From Micromonospora sonchi (GTDB lineage Bacteria > Actinomycetota > Actinomycetes > Mycobacteriales > Micromonosporaceae), in assembly GCF_014646235.1 (NCBI RefSeq), contig NZ_BMNB01000006.1:62001-126000 (forward strand): 64,000 nt of DNA, read 5' to 3'. The notes under the pieces are model-generated. The model worked only from the letters and a program-made list of their open reading frames with translations, was not told where the DNA came from and ran no database searches. Shown in pieces: positions 1 to 8,421 of this stretch. The stretch's first letter is position 1; each line of letters starts with the position of its first letter. The position numbers were made by a program, and so were the translations under genes.

Positions 1-826
1 GCACGTCGGCGGCGATCTCCGCGTCGGTCCGGCCGGCGGCCCGCTGGTCGGCGACCCACTGGTTGGCCGCGTCGCGCACCAGCGCCCACACGTTGGAGCA
101 GATGATCTGTTCACACGGGTAGCCGCTGGAGCGGCCGTACCGGGCCTGGTTGTAGTTGACCCTGACCCAGTTGGTGACCACACCGTCGACGCTGTAGCGG
201 CCGGAGGACTGGGCCTCGTAGTACTGCTTCACCGACTCGACGCCCGGCCCGGTGCCGAAGTAGAGCTTCCGGTAGTGGTCGGCGTCGTAGTTCGGCTGCC
301 AGACGGTGGAGTTGTCCACCCGGCGGTCCGGCTTCGGGATCTCGTTGTGCAGCGGCCCGTCGAAGCGCGCCGGGCCGGGCACTTCGGGGTCGGTGTCCCG
401 GTCGGGGAAGTTCGGGTGCCGTTCGTTGCCGAACTCGGCGAGGATCACGAAGATCTGGTCGGTCTTCTCCCGGGACAGCTCGACGTACTGCTTCTCGGTG
501 GGGCCTTTGCCGCGTTTGGTGGTCCGGGCGTCGCGACCGGCCTTGCCGCCACGGATGGCCCGGTCGCCGACCTTGACCACGGTGCTGCCGTTGATCCGTT
601 CCGCCGTGGCGCGGCCTGAGAGCACCTCGCTCAGACCCTCCTGACGCAGGGCGCGGCGCTTCTCCTCCAGCGGATTCGGCAGGTCGTGTTCGGCGTGGGC
701 GGGCTCGGCGACCGACGGGACGGCCGTCGGCGACTCGGCCACCGGCGCGGCGGCGGCCGATGCGCCGACCGTCAGCCCGGTCGCCGTCAATGAGAGCCCG
801 AGCAGACCCACTGCGACTTTCCGCAC
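1..826 (-). CDS. Secreted M6-family metalloprotease (immune inhibitor A type), N-terminal part
   Basis: The gene runs off the left edge, so only the first ~275 residues are present. Translation from GTG at 826 gives a signal peptide (VRKVAVGLLGLSLTATG, then an Ala-rich cleavage region) and a propeptide with the basic stretch around LEEKRRALRQEGL. The start of the peptidase domain follows, with the family-typical TDQIFVILAEFGNERHPNFP. Immune inhibitor A proteases are exported zinc endopeptidases. The HExxH zinc site would lie beyond the window. The start is set by a consensus GGAGGT five bases upstream of the GTG. The gene is transcribed away from acsA. Family assignment rests on the N-terminal pattern only, so it is good but not certain. 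Confidence 0.8.
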   Translation of the reverse strand, partial: MRKVAVGLLGLSLTATGLTVGASAAAAPVAESPTAVPSVAEPAHAEHDLPNPLEEKRRALRQEGLSEVLSGRATAERINGSTVVKVGDRAIRGGKAGRDARTTKRGKGPTEKQYVELSREKTDQIFVILAEFGNERHPNFPDRDTDPEVPGPARFDGPLHNEIPKPDRRVDNSTVWQPNYDADHYRKLYFGTGPGVESVKQYYEAQSSGRYSVDGVVTNWVRVNYNQARYGRSSGYPCEQIICSNVWALVRDAANQWVADQRAAGRTDAEIAADV

Positions 827-1046
827 GTGGTACCTCCGGATCGAGGGAACCGACCCATCGGGGGTTGTGGGCCGGTGGAATGGCCTCCGCGAAAATGGGG
901 CCACTGGTGAACCTAGGCACTACCGGGGCCGGTGGGAAGGGGTCTGCGTCGATTTGATGAGGGTCTCTTCGTGGCGGGGCCGCGCCGAAACGACGACGGG
1001 TGGCGGTCCGTGTGGACCGCCACCCGTACCGGTGGTACGCCTGCCG

Positions 1047-3041
1047 TCAGTCCTCGTCGGACTTGCCGCCGCTCATGCCGGACGCGATCAACTCCATCAC
1101 GGACGAGTCCTGCAACGTCGTCACGTCGCCCAGCGACCGGTTCTCCGCCACGTCCCGCAGCAGGCGACGCATGATCTTGCCCGACCGGGTCTTCGGCAGC
1201 TCCGGCACCAGCATGATCTGTCGGGGCTTGGCGATCGGCCCGAGCGTCCTCGCCACGTGGGCCCGCAGGTCGGCGATGAGCTGCTCGCCCGCCTCCCCGG
1301 AGATCTCCGCGCTGCCACGCGGAATGGCGAAGGCGACGATCGCCTGGCCGGTGGTCGGGTCGGTGGCGCCGACCACCGCCGCCTCCGCCACCGACGGGTG
1401 CGACACCAGCGCCGACTCCACCTCCGTGGTGGAGATGTTGTGCCCCGACACCAGCATCACGTCGTCGACCCGGCCGAGCAGCCAGATGTGCCCGTCGTCG
1501 TCCTTCTTCGCCCCGTCCCCGGCGAAGTAGACCCACTCCCCGCCGGTGGCGCCACCCGCGCCCGCGCCAAAGCGCGACCAGTACGTCTCGAGGAACCGGT
1601 TGTCGTCGCCCCAGACCGTCCGCAGCATCGACGGCCACGGCTCACGCAGCACCAGGTAGCCACCGCCGCCGTTCGGCACCGACTGGCCCTGGTCGTCGAC
1701 CACGTCGGCGTCGACGCCGGGCAGCGGGGCCATCGCCGAGCCCGGCTTGGCGGCCGTGACACCCGGCAGCGGCGAGATCATGATCGCGCCGGTCTCGGTC
1801 TGCCACCAGGTGTCCACCACGGGCAGTTCGCCGTGGCCGACGTGCTGCCGGTACCACATCCACGCCTCGGGGTTGATCGGTTCGCCGACACTGCCCAACA
1901 GCCGCAGCGAGGACAACTCGTACCCGGCGGGGATCTCCTCACCCCACTTCATCATCGTCCGGATCAGGGTGGGCGCGGTGTAGAGGATGGTGACCCGGTA
2001 CTTGTCGACGAGCTCCCAGAGCCGACCCTTGTGCGGGGTGTCCGGGGTGCCCTCGTACATCACCTGGGTGGCGCCGTTGGCCAGTGGGCCGTACACGATG
2101 TACGAGTGGCCGGTGACCCAGCCGATGTCGGCGGTGCACCAGTAGACGTCGGTCTCCGGCTTCAGGTCGAAGACCGCGTGCGCGGTGTACGCCACCTGGG
2201 CCAGGTAGCCGCCGGTGGTGTGCAGGATGCCCTTCGGGCGGGCGGTGGTGCCGCTGGTGTAGAGGATGAACAGCGGGTGCTCGGCGTCGAACGCCGCCGG
2301 GGTGTGCTCGGCCGACGCCGTCTCCACCGTCTCGTGCCACCAGCGGTCCTTCTCCGACCAGGCGACCTCCTCGCCGGTGCGCCGGACCACCAGGACGTGC
2401 TCGATCGACGGGCAGTTCGCCACCGCCTCGTCCACCGTCGGCTTCAGCGCGGACGGCTTGCCCCGCCGGTAGCCACCGTCGGCGGTGATCACCACCTTGG
2501 CCGAGGCGTCCTGGATCCGGTTGGTCAGCGACTCGCTGGAGAACCCACCGAACACCACGCTGTGCGTCGCGCCGATCCGGGCGCAGGCCAGCATCGCGAC
2601 CGCCGCCTCCGGGATCATCGGCAGGTAGATCGCCACCCGGTCACCGGCGACCACCCCGAGGTCGGTGAGGGCGTTCGCCGCCTGGCAGGTCAGCCGGTGC
2701 AGCTCGGCGTACGTCACGGTGCGGGTGTCACCGGGCTCGCCCTCCCAGTGGATCGCCACCTTGTCGCCCCGGCCGGCCTCGATGTGCCGGTCGAGACAGT
2801 TGTAAGCCACGTTCAGCTGCCCGCCGACGAACCACTTCGCGAACGGCGGAGTCGACCAGTCCAACACCTGGTCCCACTGCTTCGCCCAACTCAGCCGCCC
2901 GGCCTGGCGCTCCCAGAAGGCCAGCCGGTCGGCCGCGGCCTCGGCGTACGCGTCGACGGTGACGTTGGCGTCAGCGGCGAGTTCGGCCGGCGGTGGGAAC
3001 TGGCGCGTCTCGTTCAGCAAGTTGGCCAATGCCTCACTCAT
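1047..3041 (-). CDS. acsA: Acetyl-CoA synthetase (acetate-CoA ligase)
   Basis: 664 residues, the usual length for AMP-forming acetate-CoA ligase, which makes acetyl-CoA from acetate, ATP and CoA in the cytoplasm. The N-terminal ACAS domain ([17 protein letters not shown]) is followed by the AMP-binding core. The P-loop motif at residues 261-271 reads [11 protein letters not shown]; the usual form is YTSGSTGxPKG, so two positions are altered but the Lys is kept. The C-terminal subdomain carries [11 protein letters not shown] with Lys622, the residue that is acetylated by Pat-type enzymes and deacetylated by sirtuins in characterised homologues. An AGGAG lies before the ATG. It is a single gene; its upstream side faces the Fic-like gene across a 211-bp gap holding a dispersed repeat. 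Confidence 0.96.
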   Translation of the reverse strand: MSEALANLLNETRQFPPPAELAADANVTVDAYAEAAADRLAFWERQAGRLSWAKQWDQVLDWSTPPFAKWFVGGQLNVAYNCLDRHIEAGRGDKVAIHWEGEPGDTRTVTYAELHRLTCQAANALTDLGVVAGDRVAIYLPMIPEAAVAMLACARIGATHSVVFGGFSSESLTNRIQDASAKVVITADGGYRRGKPSALKPTVDEAVANCPSIEHVLVVRRTGEEVAWSEKDRWWHETVETASAEHTPAAFDAEHPLFILYTSGTTARPKGILHTTGGYLAQVAYTAHAVFDLKPETDVYWCTADIGWVTGHSYIVYGPLANGATQVMYEGTPDTPHKGRLWELVDKYRVTILYTAPTLIRTMMKWGEEIPAGYELSSLRLLGSVGEPINPEAWMWYRQHVGHGELPVVDTWWQTETGAIMISPLPGVTAAKPGSAMAPLPGVDADVVDDQGQSVPNGGGGYLVLREPWPSMLRTVWGDDNRFLETYWSRFGAGAGGATGGEWVYFAGDGAKKDDDGHIWLLGRVDDVMLVSGHNISTTEVESALVSHPSVAEAAVVGATDPTTGQAIVAFAIPRGSAEISGEAGEQLIADLRAHVARTLGPIAKPRQIMLVPELPKTRSGKIMRRLLRDVAENRSLGDVTTLQDSSVMELIASGMSGGKSDED

Positions 3042-3170
3042 GCCGTTACTCCTCGTCGCTCGGGGGGTGGCCTGCGTCTCTTCCGGGCAGGTTAGCCGGG
3101 GCGAACGACCGAAGCGACCGAACCCACCAGCCCCCAGCGCCCAACGGCCCCTCCCACGCGCCGAGATGTA

Positions 3171-3221
3171 AGGAAGGGCCCCTTATTAACGCCTCCGGTA
3201 GAGGAAGGGCCCCTTGTTAAC
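3171..3221 (+). repeat. Composite intergenic repeat, two-unit copy (locus 1)
   Basis: Two 20-bp direct units, AGGAAGGGCCCCTTATTAAC (3171-3190) and the same with G for A at position 15 (3202-3221), are separated by the 11-bp linker GCCTCCGGTAG. Each unit holds the near-palindrome AAGGGCCCCTT. Related copies lie at 45334, 48255 (inverted), 50820 and 57411. Here the element sits between two divergent genes, so it is not simply a terminator. Confidence 0.85.
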
Positions 3222-3252
3222 ACCGCAACGCCGGCGTCGCTAGCGTGACGGG

Positions 3253-3999
3253 GTGACGAACGACCCGCTCGCGCCGCTGCTCGCCCTCGCCGACGTCGCC
3301 GACGCCGTCGAGCAGGCCCGCACCCGCTTCGACCAGGCGCTCGGCCACCGCGCGCTGCGCCGGCACGGGGGCGAGGTCGTCGCCGAGGTCAGCCTGCGCT
3401 CCGCGGTGGCCAGCGCCGCCCTGGAAGGCCGGATCCACGAGCGGGAGGCGGTACGCGCCGGCACCGTCACCGAGCCGGTGCTCCAGGGCGCCCTACGGGT
3501 CGCCGGGGCGCTGCCCGGGCTGAGCGACCTCTGGCCGAAGGCCCCCCGGCAGGCACTGGCGAAACTGCACGTACTCGCCGCCCGGGACCTGGTCACCGAC
3601 GCCGAGCTGGGCCGACCGGTCGACGATCCGGTGGTCGCCGCCCGGCTGGACGGCCTGGCCGGGCTGGTGGCCGGCGGCACCACGGTCACCCCGCTGGTGC
3701 TGGCCGCCGTCGTACACGGGGAACTGCTGAACCTACGCCCGTTCGCCGGGCCCTCCGGCGTGGTGGCCCGGGGCGCGGCCCGCCTGGTGTTGCTCTCCAG
3801 CGGGTTCGACCCGCGTGGGCTGCTCGCTGTCGACGTCGGCCACCGCGAGCGTGAACCGGAGTACGTCGGTGCGGCCGGTGCCTTCGCCACCGGCACCCCG
3901 GACGGGCTGCGGTCCTGGCTGCGCCACTACATGGCCGCCGTCGAGGTGGGCGCCGACCAGCTCAAGGTGATCGGCGACGAGGTGCTGGCCACCACCTGA
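3253..3999 (+). CDS. Fic-fold protein with degenerate catalytic motif
   Basis: 248 residues. A Fic-type inhibitory helix motif, (S/T)xxxE(G/N), is present as SAALEG at residues 54-59. The region aligned with the Fic core HPFx(D/E)GNGRxxR reads RPFAGPSGVVAR (162-173): same length, with PF and the final Arg kept. The catalytic His is Arg, and the acidic residue and the GNGR phosphate-binding loop are lost. Fic proteins normally transfer AMP or related groups to target hydroxyls; this one should not do so by the standard mechanism. Similar proteins sit between acsA and a HAD phosphatase gene in other actinomycetes. The GTG start has no Shine-Dalgarno, but TAGCGT lies six bases upstream, consistent with a leaderless mRNA. 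Function is unknown. Confidence 0.8.
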   Translation: MTNDPLAPLLALADVADAVEQARTRFDQALGHRALRRHGGEVVAEVSLRSAVASAALEGRIHEREAVRAGTVTEPVLQGALRVAGALPGLSDLWPKAPRQALAKLHVLAARDLVTDAELGRPVDDPVVAARLDGLAGLVAGGTTVTPLVLAAVVHGELLNLRPFAGPSGVVARGAARLVLLSSGFDPRGLLAVDVGHREREPEYVGAAGAFATGTPDGLRSWLRHYMAAVEVGADQLKVIGDEVLATT

Positions 4000-4089
4000 C
4001 GGCCCGCCGCAACTCGGAGCGCGGGTAGGCGCCGGCACCGTCCTGGTGCCGGCTGCGGCGAGGCGAGTACGACGGCCGGCGGTGGACGC

Positions 4090-4896
4090 TCAGGCCGGGG
4101 CGGTGCTGGCACGGGTCCGGCGATGGCGGCCGTACCAGGCGATGCCGATCGCCACCCCGACGCCCACCCCGAGCGCGGCTGCGGCGACCGGAACGGCGGG
4201 CCGTTCCCGCAGCCGCCGACCCAGCGGGACCGGGTGCCGGAACTCCAGCACCGGCCAGGCGTTCTCGACGGCCAACCTGCGCAGCTGCCGGTCCGGGTTG
4301 ACCACCGTCGGATGACCCACGCACTCCAGCAACGGCCGATCACTGTACGAGTCGGAGTACGCGTACGAGTCGGCCAGGTCGTACCCGCGCTCGATGGCGA
4401 GCTCGCTGACCGCCTCGACCTTGCGCGGGCCGGCCGCGTAGAACTCGACCTCGCCGTTGTACCGACCGTCCAGCACACCCATCCGGGTGGCGATCACGTC
4501 GGTGATGCCGAGCAACGCGCCGATCGGGCGCACCATCTCCTCACCCGAGGCGGAGACCAGGACGACGTCCCGGCCGGCGGCCTGGTGCTCCTCGATCAGG
4601 GCGGCGGCCTCGGCGTACACGTAAGGGTTGATCAGCTCGTGCAGCGTCTCCGCGACGATCTGACGGACCTGCTCCACCTGCCACCCCTTGCAGAGCGTGG
4701 CAAGGTAGTCCCGGGTCCGGGCCATGGTCTGCTCGTCGGTGCCGCCCAGCCGGAACATCAGCTGCGCGTACGCCGACTTGACCACGTCTCGCCGGGTGAT
4801 GAGGCCGTCCCGGTAGAACGGCCGACCGAACGCCAAGGCGCTCGACTTGGCGATCACGGTCTTGTCGAGATCGAAGAAAGCGGCACTTCGGCCCAC
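4090..4896 (-). CDS. HAD-IB family phosphatase with C-terminal membrane anchor
   Basis: 268 residues. Motif I is FFDLDKTVI near the N terminus. Motif II is the Ser in VLVSASGEE. The C-terminal motifs include the Lys of PRKVEAV and the acidic run SDSYSDRPLL. These define the SerB-like HAD-IB subfamily, whose members hydrolyse phosphomonoesters through a phospho-aspartate. The last ~45 residues hold a hydrophobic segment (VPVAAAALGVGVGVAIGIAW) followed by a basic tail, suggesting a C-terminal membrane anchor. The substrate cannot be told from sequence. The GTG start has TAGACT eight bases upstream and no ribosome site, so the mRNA is probably leaderless. The gene is convergent with the Fic-like gene. 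Confidence 0.88.
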   Translation of the reverse strand: MGRSAAFFDLDKTVIAKSSALAFGRPFYRDGLITRRDVVKSAYAQLMFRLGGTDEQTMARTRDYLATLCKGWQVEQVRQIVAETLHELINPYVYAEAAALIEEHQAAGRDVVLVSASGEEMVRPIGALLGITDVIATRMGVLDGRYNGEVEFYAAGPRKVEAVSELAIERGYDLADSYAYSDSYSDRPLLECVGHPTVVNPDRQLRRLAVENAWPVLEFRHPVPLGRRLRERPAVPVAAAALGVGVGVAIGIAWYGRHRRTRASTAPA

Positions 4897-5187
4897 GGCG
4901 CGAAAGTCTAGCCCGATGGTCTATCGTCGGCGGGTGCCCGGGGGCCGAAGACCGCTCGAACCTGCGGTACGGCCGCACCGCGCCTGCGAAGAGTGACTGC
5001 GGTCACACTCTCCGAACCGGAATTCGCAGGGAGTGGAGGCTACACCACTCGACGTACACAGGTCTGCTCAGGCAGACTTGTCCACAAGACGAGCACTTTT
5101 ATCTCGTACAACGGCAGACCCTCGGCGGTTGCACCCCCCGTGACCGCTGAGCGGGTTCGGCTCGACCCCCCCGGAGCCGAACCCCCG

Positions 5188-5218
5188 ACGACCCCCGTCA
5201 CCCCCCGACGGGGGTCGT
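5188..5218 (+). terminator. GC-rich hairpin, terminator-like
   Basis: ACGACCCCCGT (5188-5198) and ACGGGGGTCGT (5208-5218) form a perfect 11-bp stem with a nine-base loop, followed by CCCTTTCCC. It lies at the left edge of the lower-GC island. Its right half resembles the sequence at 7463-7486 (see findings). Confidence 0.6.
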
Positions 5219-5269
5219 CCCTTTCCCATGGAAGCGCTCCGACGCAAGTTCCAGGCCTCTCCGTCCTCG

Positions 5270-5528
5270 TCGAGGGCGCTGTCAGGCGGGCGTGTCCGGC
5301 TGTGGTGGTGGCAGAGCTGATGGTCACCCCGGCATACCGAGGGCACGGAGTGGCCGAGATCTGCTGGCGCGTCAAGTCGGCGACCATCCTGCGTGGCTGG
5401 CCACTCACCCGGATGCGGCGGCGGTTCGGCTCTACGAACGCGCGGGCTGGGTACGTCGGTTCTCGTATCAGGTGGACGGTCGGCCGTTGACGCTGTTCAC
5501 TCGTGCGGCGGCGCCGGCGAGCCACTGA
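5270..5528 (+). pseudogene. GNAT acetyltransferase remnant, frameshifted
   Basis: One frame encodes VVVAELMVTPAYRGHGVA (about 5300-5355), the acetyl-CoA-binding motif A of GNAT N-acetyltransferases (R/Q-x-x-G-x-A type loop). After about 5350 the homology continues in another frame as HPDAAAVRLYERAGWVRRF (about 5400-5465), the typical C-terminal GNAT motif, up to a stop at 5528. No intact start or N-terminal half is visible. The simplest reading is a decayed acetyltransferase with at least one frameshift and a lost N terminus. A sequencing error could explain the shift but not the missing first half. Confidence 0.7.
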
Positions 5529-5696
5529 GGGTGACGGGGGATGTACAACCAACAGCGGGCCGGGCGGCGGCCCGCTCCCCAGGAGGGTGGGTCGATGGCA
5601 GATGGGATGGCAAAGCCACCAGGTGCGTGTGGTCTCCGCAGAAAGCACGAGCCGCCCCCACCCCCGTCAAAGGGTTAGGAGCGGCGCGTTCGGTCG

Positions 5697-6188
5697 TTAG
5701 CAGGCGACAAGATGGCGTACAGCCTCACGCGCCTTCTTGAAGTCCTCTCTCCTACTGGCCGGCAGGTCTTCATCAATTGCAAGCTGAAGAGCTGCCGTGA
5801 CATCCTCAATCAGAGAACGAAGGATTTCGCCACGCTTTGCTTCGGCCGGAATGCTCCACTCGCGCTCGAACAGGAGCCTGTAGTAGTTGGCAACACCAAC
5901 TGTCACATAGCGCTGCCTAGGTGAGTGGTAGACGATTCCATCTAGAAGGCTAGGACCCTCGTCGTCCTCTAGGGCCTCCTCGTCTCCATCTGACAGTGGG
6001 ACATACAGCCAAAGAGAGATGTCGCCGGTGTAGCCGAGCACGCGCCAGAACAAATGAGACTGACCGCCCGTTCTGAATACACCCAATGAAGGAACACCGT
6101 TGAAGCGATCGAAGATCTCGACCTCCTCCACCGAAGTGACCGGCGCCCATGCCAGGTTGCCCAACGTTGGGAGAACAGACTTACTCAC
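5697..6188 (-). CDS. Hypothetical protein (island gene B)
   Basis: 163 residues from GTG at 6188 (VSKSVLPTLGNLAWAPVTSV). The start is fixed by a full-length Shine-Dalgarno, GGAGGTGAT, four bases upstream and inside the end of the preceding gene. The two ORFs overlap by eight bases and are clearly co-translated. The protein is acidic in the middle (DGDEEALEDDEGPS), aromatic-rich and ends in a charged helix (ASRREDFKKAREAVRHL). No membrane segment or signal peptide is seen, and I do not recognise the family. Codon use is visibly less GC-biased than the neighbours, suggesting horizontal acquisition. Confidence 0.75.
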   Translation of the reverse strand: MSKSVLPTLGNLAWAPVTSVEEVEIFDRFNGVPSLGVFRTGGQSHLFWRVLGYTGDISLWLYVPLSDGDEEALEDDEGPSLLDGIVYHSPRQRYVTVGVANYYRLLFEREWSIPAEAKRGEILRSLIEDVTAALQLAIDEDLPASRREDFKKAREAVRHLVAC

Positions 6189-6579
6189 GAGTATCACCTC
6201 CCGTGGACTCAGTGAAGCACTTGTCGAAGCTCGTTGCCATAGCGTCATCCCACTCGGCGGGCCCGTGTGGTCCGGACGGTGGGAAGACCGAGACGTGAAG
6301 GGGATTGCCTCTTGTGGGTGAGTGGACGACCTCGAAGCCAGCTTGACGGAGCGCGCCAACGGTGGTGTATCGGGCCGTCGCCCAAGGTGGCGCAGCCTTG
6401 GTGACCAGGAGCGCGACTGCCATCTTTGATTGGCGACCAATGATCAAAGACATCTCTGTCTCACCAATGTCTACCCGTAGGCAGCTTCGGAAACCCTCCC
6501 CGTCCTCTCCGTACTGAGTGAGATCGACGTCATCCCGTAGCTCCTGGACCTCGGCCTTGTTGCCTTTGCCTCCGGGCAC
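6181..6579 (-). CDS. Hypothetical protein (island gene A)
   Basis: 132 residues, starting MPGGKGNKAEVQELRDDVDL, with a central hydrophobic strand (MAVALLVTKAAPPW) and a C-terminal acidic/polar tail (ATSFDKCFTESTGGDTRE). It looks like a small soluble alpha/beta protein; the family is not recognised. It is the first gene of a two-gene unit with the overlapping downstream ORF and is preceded within 100 bases by nested inverted repeats. Third-position GC is well below that of the flanking housekeeping genes, as for its partner. A role in defence or mobile-element control is possible from the setting but is not shown by the sequence. Confidence 0.7.
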   Translation of the reverse strand: MPGGKGNKAEVQELRDDVDLTQYGEDGEGFRSCLRVDIGETEMSLIIGRQSKMAVALLVTKAAPPWATARYTTVGALRQAGFEVVHSPTRGNPLHVSVFPPSGPHGPAEWDDAMATSFDKCFTESTGGDTRE

Positions 6580-6587
6580 TCGGGTCC

Positions 6588-6665
6588 ACCTTTGGTAACT
6601 TCATCGGTCAAGGGTTGCTCGAAGTTACCAAGGGCGCACCAAAGGTAGTGTCAGAAATCTGACAC
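6588..6665. promoter_or_regulatory. Cluster of inverted repeats upstream of the island operon (operator-like)
   Basis: Three dyads are nested here. TTGGTAACTTC (6592-6602) pairs perfectly with GAAGTTACCAA (6621-6631). ACCTTTGGT (6588-6596) pairs with ACCAAAGGT (6638-6646). GTGTCAGA (6648-6655) pairs with TCTGACAC (6658-6665) around a two-base AA centre, forming an 18-bp palindrome. All lie within 90 bases upstream of the ATG at 6579. Their number and symmetry suggest repressor binding, but hairpins acting in RNA are not excluded. Confidence 0.6.
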
Positions 6666-7168
6666 GCGGCGTGTCTCGTCGCCGTCGGGGTCGTTGTGAC
6701 GATCAAGGCCTAACCTACCCGCGCCAGCCGGACGACCGCAGTGATTCGGGCAAAGCCACTCAATTATGGCTTGCTGGCGCTAATCTCTCTGCCGCATGAC
6801 GCTGCGGCCCCGACCAAAGTCGATCTTCCCTACTCCGTCGTTCTGAGTCGGTCCGAATTGACTTTTGCCGACGCGAGTCGCCTGAGGAGTGGGCGCACTC
6901 TACCTCAGTAGCGTCGGGTGGACTGCTAGCGCATCTGCGCCTTGAAGGTGTGATCGGTTGCCATGGCGGCGGGAAAGCGGCGTCCAAAGCAACTTGGGGG
7001 CTTCGCGCCTCATGGAGACCGGATCTTGCTTGCGCCATCCCTTTGCCGACAATTGTGCGAACAGGGAGTTCCTCCGAGTGTCCCCGATGCTGCCGACGGT
7101 ATATCAACGCATGATCAACGCCTGGATGGGCACCCCCACGTTGCCTTCAGTCGAGCGTAGTCAGTGAG
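6666..7168. other. Intergenic stretch with no supportable gene
   Basis: About 500 bases of moderate GC between the island operon's operator cluster and the broken peptidase gene. Open frames exist on both strands (for example 6760-7107 minus and 6963-7160 plus), but they lack ribosome sites, recognisable motifs and actinomycete codon bias. It is probably decayed coding sequence from the same island. Confidence 0.5.
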
Positions 7169-7400
7169 TTACCAGCTGTCTGACATTCTGGCGCGGGCGC
7201 GATCGAGAGGCATCATCAAGGCCATGGCGAATTGGTTCGCCTCCTCTTCCGCCTGGCCGTGGGTTGTCCAAGGCCGAAAGGTGTGAAGCACCAAGTGCCC
7301 GAGTTCGTGGGCAAGGGTGAAGCGGTCACGGTCGCCCTGATGCCCTGGAAGCAACAATCAATGGTGCCGCCTGAGGCGAAGGGTGGTGACGGCGCTGGCA
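7169..7400 (-). pseudogene. ImmA/IrrE-type metallopeptidase fragment
   Basis: The frame ending at 7169 encodes GDRDRFTLAHELGHLVLHTF, with the HExxH zinc motif (HELGH), and then EEEANQFAMALMMP, the second signature of ImmA/IrrE peptidases. Intact members cleave phage or element repressors and are usually encoded beside an XRE-type regulator. Here the frame is closed by a TGA only a few codons before the motif. The expected preceding segment (FASGGTI) is in a neighbouring frame, and the protein stops soon after the second motif. It is therefore truncated and frameshifted, evidence that this interval once held a mobile element or defence module. Confidence 0.75.
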
Positions 7401-7512
7401 CGTGCTCGTCGGCGCGTGACGCGTCATCGGTTGACAGCAGCCGACAGATTAAGACGGGATCCCCCCCCGACGAGGGGCGTCCCTTTGTGCTTGGGATTCC
7501 TCGGATCAGCCC

Positions 7513-8421
7513 CTAGCGGATCTCGGCGCGGGCCGGGGTGCGGGTCGGCTCGAAGCAGGCCAACGCCCGGCCGCGACGGTCGGTTACCACCCAGGGATGG
7601 CCGACGTACGTGTGCTGGTGGTGGGAGGCGGACGGCGGGATGACCGCGTACTGCTGGCGCCGGCCGTGGTGGTCCAGCCAGTAGAGGGTCACCGGCCGCG
7701 ATCTGAGGTTGACGAACTCGATGCTGGTCTCCGCGCCGCCACTGACTGAGCGTAGGTGGCGCTCCCGCCAGCCTGGCAGCGGCGACAGTTGCGGCAGATG
7801 AGCGGGTGGAGTGGCCTTGGGCGGGCGGCCCGGCCGGCTCGGCGGCGGCGTCGGGCGGGAGTTGGACCTGCTTGGACTGGGGGCGGGGACGGGCCGGGAC
7901 GCCGTCGCCGATGGCGAGGGAAGGCGCGCCGCTGCGGAGATATGGCCGGGTCTCTCCGGCCGGGAGGAGGAGACCCCACCGACCGACGACGCGGGGGAGG
8001 GCGACACCGCGACGCCGGGTAGGGACCGGGCCGACTCGGGCGACAGGCCGACGGGCGACGGACCCAGCCAGCCCGCCGGCCCGTCCGCGCCGGTGACCGG
8101 CGGCGGTTCCGTCGTCGGCCAGAGCACGGTGAGCAGAAGACCGAGTACGGCGGCGGCGACGCCCGCCAGCATCAGCCGGTGCGACGTACGGCCGTCACCG
8201 CGATGTGCCGGCTCGACGGTGATGACCGTGGATTGGCGTACGGCGGCGGGTGGCGCCTGCGACGACCGGCTCTCGCGGACGACGGGGGCCGCCGGTAGCG
8301 CGCGTTGTGCCGGCCGCGACGGCGGCGTGGTGCTGCCGCGCGGGTTGGACAGCCACGGACCGATCCGGAGCGGTGGCTCATCGCGGGGTTCCTGCTGCTC
8401 GTGCTCGGGTGAGTGCTTCAT
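7513..8421 (-). CDS. Membrane protein with C-terminal von Hippel-Lindau beta-like domain
   Basis: 302 residues in three parts: a basic, Pro-rich cytoplasmic N terminus (1-82); one membrane helix (83-101, LMLAGVAAAVLGLLLTVLW) with positive charges before it, so the C terminus should be outside; and a Pro/Ser-rich linker (about 105-225) able to span the wall. The last 75 residues resemble the VHL beta domain. Without gaps, N238, W248, Y258, PP262-263, H270-T271-Y272, H275 and W277 match human N78, W88, Y98, PP102-103, H110-S111-Y112, H115 and W117. In human VHL, W88, Y98, S111, H115 and W117 form the hydroxyproline pocket. It is divergent from the Tad operon. Bacterial VHL-like domains exist, but I know of no function for them. 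Confidence 0.8.
   Translation of the reverse strand: MKHSPEHEQQEPRDEPPLRIGPWLSNPRGSTTPPSRPAQRALPAAPVVRESRSSQAPPAAVRQSTVITVEPAHRGDGRTSHRLMLAGVAAAVLGLLLTVLWPTTEPPPVTGADGPAGWLGPSPVGLSPESARSLPGVAVSPSPASSVGGVSSSRPERPGHISAAARLPSPSATASRPVPAPSPSRSNSRPTPPPSRPGRPPKATPPAHLPQLSPLPGWRERHLRSVSGGAETSIEFVNLRSRPVTLYWLDHHGRRQQYAVIPPSASHHQHTYVGHPWVVTDRRGRALACFEPTRTPARAEIR

Noticed and set aside
867..3095. 742-residue open frame on the plus strand opposite acsA
   Set aside because: It is antisense to a clearly conserved enzyme, Arg/Gly/His-rich with no domain. Long antisense frames are routine at this GC content; the same applies to 22905-25172, 18865-21813, 29458-31548 and 54132-56552 on the minus strand.
3171..3221. 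CRISPR-like repeat pairs (AGGAAGGGCCCC units)
   Set aside because: Only two units per locus, constant 11-bp linker instead of variable spacers, and no cas genes.
6760..7107. 115-residue minus-strand frame in the island
   Set aside because: No ribosome site, no recognisable motif, and codon pattern unlike neighbours; overlapped by an equally plausible plus-strand frame.
7883..8060. Pro/Ser/Arg-rich tract as a separate small gene on either strand
   Set aside because: It is the linker of the VHL-like membrane protein; frames on the other strand are compositional shadows.
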